In this document: piece after piece, positions 1-11,100 of the stretch
Position numbering within the stretch: the first letter of the stretch is position 1
Layout: every line of letters begins with the position of its first letter
Assembly: GCF_031877795.1 (NCBI RefSeq)
Contig: NC_133939.1
Coordinates: forward strand, 5,127,698 to 5,191,697
Direction: 5' to 3'
DNA from: Strix aluco
Taxonomy: Eukaryota > Chordata > Aves > Strigiformes > Strigidae
Length of the DNA: 64,000 bases
The notes under the pieces: model-generated
What the model was told of the DNA's origin: nothing
The model's input: the letters and a program-made list of their open reading frames with translations, nothing else
The model's database searches: none
Translations under genes and position numbers: made by a program

Positions 1-3000
1 CTTTGTATTCACTGTTGTAGTACTCCTATTCTTTGAGCTCAGATCAAACGTAATCAAATGATTTTTAGATGACCTTCGTTTCTCTGAATTGGAGGTCTCA
101 TAACCAGCCTAAAAAAATAGTTTGCTCTGCACTGGTAGACCACTGACCTCGCAGTGAGCTTTGCAACATGAAATTTCACACTGAGTTTCTCTTCCACTGT
201 ATCTAGTGGCCCATAATAAAAACATATCATTTTTGGAATCTGACTCAGTGGGAAGTGGTAGGTAAATAATACAGTCATGCTGCTAAAACATCTGTATTGT
301 ATTAGAAATGAAGAGAAGTCAACATCCTATTAGCTGGTAATATAGGGTAGACTCTGATTAGTGAATCTCCTTTCCAGGGTTTGAAATGACTAATTTTCTG
401 GTCTCTGTGGGATCTGCTTTCAGCTGAGGCTGACAGTTGTGGATGGCCACCCTGGGTGGATGTTTTTCTGTGATGGCTTTATATGATCTCAGTCTGTGCA
501 ACTGCTGCCACTCTGAAGCTGGAAGGACTGATCACAGTGGGAAGGAGCAGGTTTTGTTGGGTTCAGATCCTTCCAGGTCTTTGGCTCTGGTTACTCTGAA
601 AAACAGAAGTTGTGCTAGAAGCTCGGCACTGAAATGTTCAGGGCAAGTCAGCCAAGTTGTTGGGAAGTGGCTCATCATGCGAGGGGTTTGGATATTTGTA
701 CAATTGCAGAAGACTGGGAGACACACACAGGATGTTGTGGAGAACTCTAGAGTGCTTAGAGGGGGCTGGGGATCACACAGAAGAAAGGTCATGGGAAAAA
801 AATAATTTGAGAATAGTTAGGCATAACAACGCTCTTAAGAAGTATCTTATGGAGGGCATATGGCAGATTTTGGAACACCAGCAATAAAGTTTGTGGTCAT
901 CTTGTTTCCAGACATCAATGCTCTGAGATCAGTGAGCTGCTGTACTATTCTCAGAGCTTTGAATTACACATAGATTCAAGTCACCCGTGGGTTTGAAGGA
1001 GCCTATGGTGCTTTTCCTTAATCAGAAGTCTGTATCCCATCTGAGTACAATGCAGATAACGATTCCTTTTCCTGAGCTGTTTACTACATTCTCCAGCTGT
1101 GTTTACTTCCTGTCCTAAACTATGTAGCACAGCTATATGTGAAGTGACATCCCTACCTGTGAAGAAGCCATTTGTGTCAGACCTGGTGGTTATCTTCATG
1201 CAAGGAGAAGGGATTGTGCCTGCCCAGCCCTAGCATTTATGTAGTTGCTGTAGGACGCTGCTGAACGTGAAGAAATGCAGCACTGGTGCCCCACTTGCCC
1301 TCAGGACTGCAGTGATTCACTCCTGAGAACCCCACGGACCTTCCCAGTGCTAGTCAGAGGTGCCTAACCTGTCCTTTCTGCAGAAATGCTAGCTTCTGCT
1401 TTCAGGAGCTGACAGGTACCAGTTTTTTTCTTTTGGGGAGAGATTAGATGCATTTCTTGAGACCAGTGACAATATTTTAGATGTCTTATCTGCACAGGCC
1501 TGTTTTCCCCATAGAAGGGGATTACTGCAAATAATGGCAATATCCTTAGGCTCCTGAAGGCTTTTCATAATGCAGATTTCTAGTCGTTCCCTTATAAATT
1601 ACAGCTGATCTTTTGGAGAAGGGGAGAGGAGGACATGGGCTCAGTTTGAGCTGGAACTCTGGTCTCATTCTCTGTCAAATTTCTCTGCTCAGTTGGAAGA
1701 GACGATGCCACTCAGCAGCATTGCCTGCTTTTAGCAGACACATGATTTAGAAGCTGTACTGACCTGTCAAGCTCTGTGCACAGCAGCATCTTTGATAAAA
1801 CTGACTCCCAGCACAGGCTCATTGTTTCCAGCTCCAGGGAAAATCTGGATTTGCACATTTCAGAGCTGCCTAAGTGGCAGTGTCAGGATGTCAGAGGCTG
1901 ACAGTGATGGTTATGCCACAAGGAGAGGAAGACAGATGGGTTTGACATTGCAGCAGACTGTAACTGTCTAGTTTTATATGCTCAGTTTAATGCCAAAGGG
2001 CAATCAGTTTTAGCCAGGGCAATTAATTTATTCAAATTGAACTTGACAGTTTGGCTAAATTTTTTTTGCTGGGGTCTTCTCCATAAGGAAAGGTGCCTGG
2101 AAAGGCACTATGCATTACACCAACAGAGCTGGGCTCAGTAATTAGGACCAGGCAGTGCAGTGTAATGCATGCACCTTTAGAGGGCAAGTGTTCAGCGCTT
2201 TCAGCTTGATCTTCTACAGTACAGGTAGGGACTATCTCATAGTTACACACACAAGAGATGAGGAGCTGGAGAGTGAGTTTGGGAGAATACCTCACTCATA
2301 GTAGAAAACATAAGGCTAGGTAGCTGCTCCTCTCTCTGACTGGGTGCAGTAGCAAGACAGCATGGATAAATTTATGGGACGTATGTAAATTTATGGGTTG
2401 TGGGATCAAGGCCTTTTGCAGGACCTACGTCATTGAGGGATGTAAGCCAAAAAGGGCTACCTCACTGAAAGCCTCTCTTGTCTATCAGTTTTTCAAAGTA
2501 AACAGCAGACAGAAGGTCAGAATACTTTAGAAAGCATCTTTGTAGCTACTTCTTCAGCTATAAAATCCTCTTTTCCATGTGGGGTTGTATGGAGCTTCAG
2601 GAGAGCCCTCTGGGAAGGCCGAGAATGGGATCACTCTTATGTTGGGATGTTCCATAGGGAAATGCCCGCAGACATTCCTTACTCTCTCAACAAGCTGCTC
2701 AAGGCAGTCTGCCCTCTTTGCTTACGCCACTGGGTGATCCAGCATCACATCCCCCTTTTTTCAGTCTTCCCTATTGTTGTGTTCTTCCCCCTTCTTCTTC
2801 ACTGTCTTCTCCAAACTTACGCCGATAAGACCCTTTATACCACGATGCTAGTGTTATACAATATATATCATTAAGACTGAAGACAGCACTACAAGTCAAG
2901 GTGAGAAGGCATGGATCAGAGCTATAGCTTAGTCTAGCTGTCCTTCCCAAAACAAGCATTCTTGCTCTGACACCACTCTGACTATATTCTTCAGCAGAGG

Positions 3001-3033
3001 CCCGCTGAATACCCTGCGTGTGCACTCCCTTAC
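1..3033 (-). other. NGEF: NGEF intron 2 (partial, runs off left edge)
   Basis: This is the minus-strand sequence downstream of the NGEF exon at 3148-3034, starting with the donor GTAAGG at 3033-3028. The next coding exon should carry the conserved helix ending in the LYQEY tyrosine motif that precedes the DH domain. I looked for that motif on the minus strand and did not find it, so the exon is probably to the left of position 1. I see no other gene, RNA or obvious repeat here. Confidence 0.6.
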
Positions 3034-3148
3034 CTCTGGATCCATAGTTCGTCTAACGTTGTCTTATCAGAGTTTACTGGAGATGGCGATCCCTTATGAG
3101 ATAAAACATTCAGAGGCTCTTTGATGGGCTCGTTGTTTTTGAGTGAAC
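3034..3148 (-). CDS. NGEF: NGEF (ephexin-1) coding exon 2
   Basis: This 115-nt internal exon belongs to the neuronal Rho guanine nucleotide exchange factor ephexin-1. It is bounded on the minus strand by an acceptor (...GTATGTCACAG) ending at 3149 and a donor GTAAGG at 3033-3028. It opens in phase 1, matching the single G left by the exon at 6803-6536, and it leaves two bases for the next exon. The translation begins G-SLKNNEPIKEPLNV, which resembles human ephexin around NGKSVNEPLTLNI, and continues with a Ser/Pro-rich stretch ending in DELWIQ. This part of the protein is the unstructured N-terminal regulatory region, ahead of the DH, PH and SH3 domains that lie outside the window. Phase and splice sites are seen directly. 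The family call rests on similarity recalled from memory plus the NEU2/INPP5D neighbourhood. Confidence 0.8.
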
Positions 3149-6100
3149 CTGTGACATACGACAAAGCCAAGAGGGTGTTAAAACAGTCATTTTCTGAAGG
3201 GTCATCTTTACTTTTACCGTAGGCAGTGGTTTGCTTACACCAAAGGCAACAGGGAGACCACAGACACAAGGACGGCTACAGCCTTTGTCACAGCTGCAAA
3301 TGCAATCAAGAAAAGGTGAAGGCAGACATACAATACCAGTCCTTATGTATGCGAGTAGCACTCTCACCACTGAAAACTGGGTCCCAACATTAGTGATTTT
3401 CAGTGCAATTCTTTAGGCACAAAAGGTTTAGCTGTGTGTGCCTGAGCATGCCAGTATTTGGTTTCCCAACTCAGGGCTTCATTACTGCTCTGCTTTCAGG
3501 CACACAGTAGATGTTCAGTTTACTGGATAAATCATGGCTAGATTTGGGTGAGACAGGAGCTTTACTTTTAATTGCTTCTCCAATTTCCCTCAGATGAACC
3601 TCTGATCCTTTCACAGGAAGCCAAAGTTGTATTAAGTCCATGGCTTACTACTGCAGTACTTGGCAGGAGAGGATGCATCTCACTTTTCAAATGAAACCTC
3701 CTGTTGTTGGAGGCCTGTTGATAAATGGCCCTGTTGTTTTTTATTAGAAATATTTTAGTCTAAGTCATAATTCTGTTTGCATTTCAAACTGGTGACAGCA
3801 CAGGCAGGTCAATGCTCTGACTGAAGCTGGTTTCTGACACACCCTTTTAATTAATGCTACAGATTTTCAGAGGGAAAGGGTGAAATCCAGACTTTTGAAA
3901 CTCCCTAAAACAGTGCCAAGGGTGTAAGAAACGCTTGTTTTAGTTATTCTCTTTGCCTTTTGAATAGTTTAAACATTTTATCCATCTGTCAGAGGAGATT
4001 GCTTAAAAAAAACCAAACTCTTTTTCCAGTTGAAGGAAAGCATCTATTATGTTTTACAGCTCCTAGGCTATAAGTCAAAGCTAGGCTTGTGCAAAGGGTG
4101 CCTATAGAAAAGCCTTTCTCTCTGCTGGATTTACATTCTTTTACGTTCTTTTTCTTGTTCTCATTTCGTGAATCTTTATTTTTCCCATTTTTTATCCTGC
4201 TCAGTATTTTCCCCTGTATCTTTCCCTCTCTTCCTTTCTTCTTTCCTTCCCCTGTCCTCACCCCCAGTCATTCCCTAAGCAAAATGAGAACAGGTTAACA
4301 TTTGAGCTTGAGTCAGACTCTTGGATAGCTGCTGTTCAAATGGGTTTGAAGTCAAGATAAAAGAGCTCACCCATCCCTTGCTTCCATGCACGTCAGCAAA
4401 TGCTGTCAGAAGAAGTTCCTGCTACAAATGAGGCTGGTGTAGAAGCACCTGCTGTCCAGTTTCAGGGAGAGGGTATGGAATCGGTGGAGTAGAGAGGGTA
4501 GAAGAGCTGCTTACACAGTCCTAGCTGAATTTAAAAGCCATAGCTCTGAGCTGGATTTCCTACAGTCATACTGGAGAAAGAGCTATTGCTCCTAGCCCGG
4601 GTCTTGCTGTACAGACTGGAGAAGAGAAACGTTCCCAGTGTGTCCTGCAGAACAATTGCAGATATGGAAGAAAAAGCGCTGTTTGGAACAGATCCTGTTT
4701 CAGCAGTGGTAACACAGAGAGGGGGGTGTGGGAGAGAAACGTGGGTCAGCTTCTGTGGATGCTCTAATGAGCTTCTAAGGGAGAAGCCCTTCTTTTAGCT
4801 TGTCCTTCCTCAATGACACTGGCTAGACAGGAGGGATGTCCTCCTGTGTCGTTGTCCTGATGCCGTGACGCTGCAGATGTATGAAGAAGGTGTGTCCTTC
4901 TGTGCTGGTCCTACTGCAGTGGCACCAGCAGGTAACAGGGGAGAGGCCCTCCTCAGCAGCGGTCTGGACGCTGTGACGCTCGGGGAGCAGGAGAAGGGCG
5001 AGTCTCTTCTGTGCTTGCTCTGCAGCAGCGCTCCGGAAAGGTGGTGAGAGGAGGGCTCTGCTCTGGCCCTGCTGCTGCACTGGCAGGGTGGAGAGCAGCT
5101 CGGCTCTGGCAGAGGCAACTCTCAGTTTATCCACAAACCTCATTGCAACAGTAGCAGAATATTAAACAGGAGCTCTTTGCTCTGCTGCTGTCTGCTTGGA
5201 AACTTGGAGAAGGGAAGGAACTTTCCTTCTGTCCATGCCACAGGGTTGAATGGGCCTTTATACTGCTGAAATAGCGTGGCTGCCTTGGCGAGGCAGGCAG
5301 GAGACACCTATTTTCTTGGGGACATTTCCCAGACCTCCTTTATTTTGGGGTGGAGGATGTCTGTTCTTTGTTTTCTTAGAGAACTTGGTCTGCTTTCAGG
5401 GGATGAAGCAGCGTGCTTCACTACTGCATAACAAAGGAATAGCTTTCAGTGGCTTGCAAAGCACTGAAACAGCAGAAGTAGTGTTCTAGCATTTTGACTC
5501 ATGCAGCTAGCCAAAGTTCAGAGTCCAGTGAATCGTTTCTGTTAGATTATAATCCAAAGATAGGATAGGTATCTTTGCTGCGATGCGTTTTGTTTACAAG
5601 AAGTTACAAAATTCAGTTTCTCTGAAGACCTGGGAGATGAAGCAAAGGGCATTTTCTGTGTGCACAGATCCAGGTCTCTCTCATTTAGCATTTCTATTAA
5701 AACCACTTCCAGCTTTTTCTTGCAGCCCTGTTTCCAGTGCTTCTGAGTGTGTTGCAAAGCTCCTTTCCTGGCTCTCTCTTCAGCTTCTCATATCTTTCTC
5801 TTGCTTCTTTCTCAGACAGCTGCTCAGACAAGGTGCCAGCTCAGTGAAAGCCTGGCCTTGCAGTCGTGCTCTGTTCATACTCAGAGAAAGCCAGCTCATT
5901 CCAGTTCTCCTGAAGCCATGGCTGAGTGCATGTATGTTCTGGATAGTGCTCCTGTTATTTCAGCCTCCTAGTTCAAAGGGAGCTTAGGTGTTTCTTACAG
6001 CTGTCTTCAATGCAAAGTGGCAGCAACTGCATTTTCAGAGAAGTCTTACTTCCCTCTCATAACAATCCATTGCAGTTTCCACAGGCTTGGTTGCTAAATG

Positions 6101-6535
6101 TACTGCTTTGGTTTCGCTGACTGTTTCCTCTGTATGTTGCTCAGCTTGCCATAGTTACTTGTATTGATCTTACTACTTTTGAATATGTCCTTTCTGTGTG
6201 CTAAAGAAGGTCCTACTTTGTTGACAGCTTCATGTCTTTCCCTGTTGAAAGTATTTTTCTCTTGGAGAGCAGAGCAGTGGCAGAGCAGAGTCTTACATTT
6301 GTTTAGATTCTCCCCCGTGAAGCATCTTTAAACATCCAACCATTTTGCATTTCCAGGCTGAACAAAGAGGGGTGGCTCCCCTCTGCCAGCTGTGCCATAG
6401 AGCAGGGGTGTTCTATAATGTGCCGATCGCTGAGCTGCTTTCTGCCTTCCCTGTCCCTTTCCTAATCTCATCAACTCCTATATTTCCTAATCTCACTGGG
6501 AAAGGAAGCATAATGCTGTTTGGGTCAGTACTCAC
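3149..6535 (-). other. NGEF: NGEF intron 1
   Basis: This intron lies between the two recognised NGEF coding exons. The donor on the minus strand is GTGAGT at 6535-6530, directly after ...GCTACAG, and the acceptor AG is at 3150-3149. The intron carries a degenerate tandem array at about 4573-5240. Otherwise it contains nothing I can identify. Confidence 0.75.
4573..5240. repeat. Degenerate ~50-bp minisatellite
   Basis: A run of about a dozen diverged units of roughly 45-60 bp. Each opens with a purine-rich GGAGAAG/GAAGAAG/GGAGAGG core, followed by a C/T-rich stretch of the type CTTCTGTGCTGGTCCTGC and a GCAGTG/CACTGGCAG tail. Clear unit starts are near 4573, 4617, 4666, 4780, 4882, 4937, 4986, 5046, 5093 and 5206. 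The array is richer in GC and CpG than its surroundings. Long overlapping minus-strand frames here (5118-4810 and 5143-4823) follow from this composition and are not taken as genes. The unit limits were set by eye and are approximate. Confidence 0.6.
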
Positions 6536-6803
6536 CTGTAGCATGCCCCATGTGCATTGCCTCTCTTGAAGTCTTTCCTTTCCCTCTGCTCGGCAGCCTC
6601 ATGGACCGGTAGTACCTGGAATTTCTTTGAATGGGAATGTAATGTGTTTGTGAATCCCTCTCGTGGGTCACCGGGTTATCACCTTCTGATTCTTCCTCAC
6701 CTTCAGAAACTGAACCTGACTCTGTCAGTACCTGCTGAGAAAGGCCCTGCCGGAGCCCGCTGGCAGAGAGCTGGCGGGCCGCTTCTCTCCTCTGCCCATC
6801 CAT
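6536..6803 (-). CDS. NGEF: NGEF (ephexin-1) first coding exon
   Basis: This exon encodes the N-terminus of ephexin-1, the Dbl-family exchange factor that links EphA receptors to RhoA in neurons. It encodes 89 complete residues plus one base. Residues about 55-71 read HYIPIQRNSRYYRSMRL, matching human ephexin around HCHIPIKRNSIFNRSIR. They are preceded by an acidic stretch (EGEEESEGD) and followed by a basic one (RGKGKTSR). The start is the ATG at 6803-6801 in a strong context (GAAGCCATGG), with an in-frame TAG 18 nt upstream. The donor GTGAGT at 6535-6530 leaves phase 1, which fits the exon at 3148-3034. The first 24 or so residues (MDGQRREAARQLSAS...) do not resemble the mammalian N-terminus as I recall it. 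An internal acceptor after ...CTCAGCAG, between Gln24 and Val25, is an alternative reading. Confidence 0.8.
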
Positions 6804-6907
6804 GGCTTCCAGATCTTGTCTCTATGGCAACTGAGACGATGGATCAGCAGCAGAGCAGCGGAAGACAGGTAGCCTCCACAACTCCATCAGCTTTATCTGA
6901 ATTAGAG
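6804..6907 (-). other. NGEF: NGEF 5'UTR portion of first coding exon
   Basis: On the minus strand a good pyrimidine tract (TTTTGTTTGTCTGTCTCCAG) ends at 6908. This suggests that the first coding exon begins at 6907 with about 104 nt of 5'UTR and that at least one non-coding exon lies further right. The TAG 18 nt before the ATG is in the same frame. An unspliced transcript beginning nearby would give the same protein. Confidence 0.55.
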
Positions 6908-8136
6908 CTGGAGACAGACAAACAAAACATAACAACATAGGAAAAGAGAGGACAAAGTTCTGCTTAGTTCAGAGGTTGCAGTGTATCATCTATTTAGGAT
7001 AATGGGGACTTTCCAGGATTCTTTGTCTGAGATCATGTTAAGATCATCACCTTACAAGCCTTATTCTAACGTCCTGAATGTTGTTTTGATGTGCTCATGG
7101 TTGTCCTGCCATGACACATTGTAGTGCTCAGGTGTTACTGGAAACAATGTTCTATTTGTTCAGTTGATGACCGCTCCCTTTTGTCACTTGTGAGCAGTAG
7201 ATTAGTTGATTTAGAGTGGATACAGGTAATGTCCATAACCTTGTTTTTGAGGGTGAAAGTGTTATGGAATAGCAGGTAAAAGCTGAAGAGAAGGCTCTGT
7301 TAATCTGTCTATTATCTGTGTACTTCTCCCTGTAACAGAAGAATTAATGCCTTTTATAGGGCTGGGTGCCTTCTAACACTCATTAACAACACTCACTCCC
7401 GCGGTGCAGATAAGTGAAGAAAAATCCATAGCTGTCGAGAAGTGAAAGTAGAAGAGAGTGCAGAGACTGCAGTGGAGAGTGCAGAGACTTTTGTTTCCCA
7501 GCGTTGCCCTCAAGTGCCAGCGTACCCCCTCAGTGACACGGGGACTTCAGCACAGGGGTCCTGCAGCTCTGTGTCAGCACATGGACTATGCCACTAACCC
7601 CAAGTGCTTTCAGGAGACAGATCACTACAACAGCAAAACAGCAGCTGATCCTTCAGCCTTTGCACAACTGGGTAAAACGCAAACTGATTACTTAAGGGTT
7701 CGCTGCTGGCTTTGTCTTGTTGAATTCTTACGGCTGTCAAAGCCTTTCTAAGTACATAATGTGATTTTGTGACTGATGGGGCTATCATGAATAGTAGAAA
7801 GAGATGCTGTATAGGAAATGTGAAAATAAAATTGACAGTTCGCTGAGAGAAGGGCATAAAATAGTGCTATGGATTAGTCATTAGATGCTGTTTTGAGAAG
7901 TTATATGTATCACTAGTTTGTTACAGTATATCAAATATACAAGATATTCTAGAAGGTGTCTCGATTTTTGTTCCAGGTCTTCTGTAATGTCTATGAACCC
8001 CTGTGTGCCACAAACCTTTTTCTTGCTTGAACCCAGGGTCACTCTAGCTGACCCTGGGACATCAGGGACAGTTGGGACATCATCTGTGAATCCTCTGCTT
8101 TCCAAAATTGAGGGCCCTATGTTTTATCCTTCTAAA

Positions 8137-8149
8137 GGGGGGGGGGGGG
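8137..8149. repeat. G13 homopolymer
   Basis: An uninterrupted run of 13 G on the plus strand. Sequencing and assembly errors in length are likely in a run of this kind. Confidence 0.9.
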
Positions 8150-11100
8150 TCACTACCTGAAATCATGCACTGTGCCTGAGTCGTTCTGCTTCCTGGCTCT
8201 ACAGATGAGAAAGCCTGTTTTCTCCTTTCATAACCTGAACCACAGCATGCAGCTCACAGCTGCTAAATTTGGATCCTGACTTCACTTCTGCCAAGACTTT
8301 TGGACTGTTTGGAACTGGTGGTTGCTCTGGGACTGTTTCCAGTGTTACTGGAAGTGTATGAAGGACTCATTTGTTGGTTGTGGTGTTAAGTTTGGTTTGT
8401 AAATTACTCTGAGGTATAGAGATTCACTAAGCCTGTTTCTGTTTCTGTGGCTCGGTGGAACAGTGAAATAAAAGCAGCTGCTGTCGGAGATGGCTTGAAA
8501 AGAAAGAAGGGGCTATTTCTTTTCCTGTGCCTTTCTTACTGTCCCAAGATTAAAGGCCCAAAGGCTTGGTCCTTGCAACTGTGATGGAAGCATTTCTGTT
8601 AACTAGACCACAATTAATATTAACACCTATAATCCTTCCTAACCCTAAATTCTAACAATCACTTATTTTTTATTGATTTATTTTCTATAAACTGTTTTAT
8701 GCTAGGCCGCTCGAGGAGATGAACCTGTAACAAATCTCCTCTCTAGCAAAGCTCCTACGTGCTTCAAGTGGCCACCTTGTGTCCATGTTACTCGGACTGG
8801 GTACCTGTGTCTTTTGTGGCCTTTGCAATGCCAACACAGTTTGCAATGTTTAGCAAACCGCTACTGGTGTTTTCTTGAAAAACTAGTTAAAGTTTTCACA
8901 GGAGCTGCTCACCAGTCAGGAGTAATTTCAAAAGCTTGTAAATCTCCAGCGGAATCATTAGGCAAATAGATGTGTGCGGGGGCGAGGCGGGGGGGGAGTG
9001 CACGCAAGCATGGAGAAGACTTGTTTCCCCTTTCACTTACCCGGTGAATATGAAAGTACGTGGATGCCGTTGTTGGGCTTTTACAAAGATACTTGGTAGA
9101 GCAGGAGCCTTCTGCATGGCTAACTGAAACTCAGCTGGGTTGCCCAGAGATGTAACCTGTGTTCAGTAGCTCTATCAAACCGGTGTAGTTATCTTTGCCA
9201 GATACACTTCTTTCAGTCCATCAGAGGAATGTAGGGTGTCCATCCTGAACAGTTAGCTTGCTGTCAGGCTACCAAACCATCCCTAACAACAAGGTGTTTG
9301 ACCAGAAATGAATATAGCAGTGGATGAGAGAAAGACTTCCATGTTTTCTAGGAGAGGCAGGGGTGAGAGGGCACTTGTTTATTGTGGTGGCTATAGACAA
9401 TATCTATTTTTTTACTTTCTTCAGTGAAGACTTCAAGAACAGAATGTATTTCTGAAGGCAATGCTTTTGATTCCAGAATTGATACTCTAAGAAATTATTG
9501 AGAAACCATTTACTGATATGTCAGTCAAATTGTCCTGGCTTTTGCCTTTGCTTTAAATGTATTAAAAACTAGGGATGGGTTTAAAGGATACATTAAAATT
9601 TAGTATTACATTATTTGGTAGCAGTCAGGCTATTCACTGACAGAGAATGGATGATTCAAGCAGGTGTGGACCGTAACTATCCCTCTCTGAGTGTTTGTAG
9701 TGAATTTTTGAAGATGGTATTCACCTCTAATAGTCACAGGTAGGTGAGTATCAGGTCTTGCATCAGGAGGAACCCATCCCAAGTATATTCACATGCCATC
9801 TTGAGATCACATGTCTTGCTGCAGCGTCACCACCTACCTGAATGTGGTTTGCAGGCAAACATACTTCCCCGTAGTTCAAGAAGACTGAAGTAGCAGTCTG
9901 TAGGGAAAAAGAGGAAGATGACAACAGTAAAACCAGTAAGTGGTGCACATACAGCAACACTAAAGATACGCATTTTGACTCACATGTAGTTCAGCCTCCA
10001 GGAATTTGACTGTATAGAAATTTTACTTGCCAATGTAAAAAAATGGCATTTACCAGCAAATGCCATGAATTTGTTCAAGAGCAGAACTTGGGAACGTTAG
10101 GTAAAATGCTAATAAAAATTGTAAAAAAGACTGAGGTTCCTAGAGCAGTGTGGACCTGGACACATAGATGTGTATGGGAAACAGGGACCGCTGCTGCTTC
10201 TGGGAGGGTGGGACTGGATGTGTTTGCAAGGCATGGTCTGGCTGGGGGTGCCAGTGACTACCTGCTGGTCCCTACTGTACAAAGAGAGTAGGCTGATAGG
10301 GATTCAAAGGGTATCAGGTGTATCAAAAGAGCAACTCCTTTTAATCTGCTAGATCTGATCAAAGATAAGAATGCTTTTAGTAGTAGAAGCTGCAGCCTGA
10401 AAGCAGAGATTGCAGCTGTGTAGACCTGCAGGTATTTCAAGTGGGTGTAATCTGGGCAGTTTGATCCGGGAGTCTGGAGCAGGAGGTGTATTCTAGTGCC
10501 GGTTGATCATCTCTCCCTTTTTGCTCATCCCACCACATGTCAGGCAGGCGCAGCTGCACAAGCCACCGTAGAGGCAGACTGTGTGGTCTGTCGGTGGCGG
10601 CAGCCCCGGTGGGCACTGGTAGCAGAGGGAGCATCTAGGGGCTGGCAGTCCCACAAAGTCAGGCCAGCTGCCTCAGCTGTCGCTGCTGGGAAGAGCCACC
10701 TCCTTTCCCCGCTGAACCTGCTGCTCCATACGCCCTGACCCCTCTCCCAGCAGCAGTCTTCCAGGGCTCCAGCATAGCAGAGCAGGCAGCTGGATCGTGG
10801 CCACTTTGCTGCCCCTGGTAATTTGCCACCCTGGGTAATGGGCTATTTTGTGGTGCCTGGTGCTGGCCCTGGGCTGACAGCCTCTGTGTCTGGGAGAATT
10901 TTTTCCGCACGCTCCCTTCCAGCACCACGAGGCACGTTTGCGTGGGACTTGGCTGGCTCCCTGCACTGCACTCAGCCTTCCCTGCGATAGAAGGGGTGCA
11001 GTAGGATGAGCCTAGCGGCTCTGCTTGCTGGTGGAACCAGTGCTTCATTAACTTTAACTGAAAAGTGTTAAGTGCTCTAGTAAGAAAGTATATACTTAAA

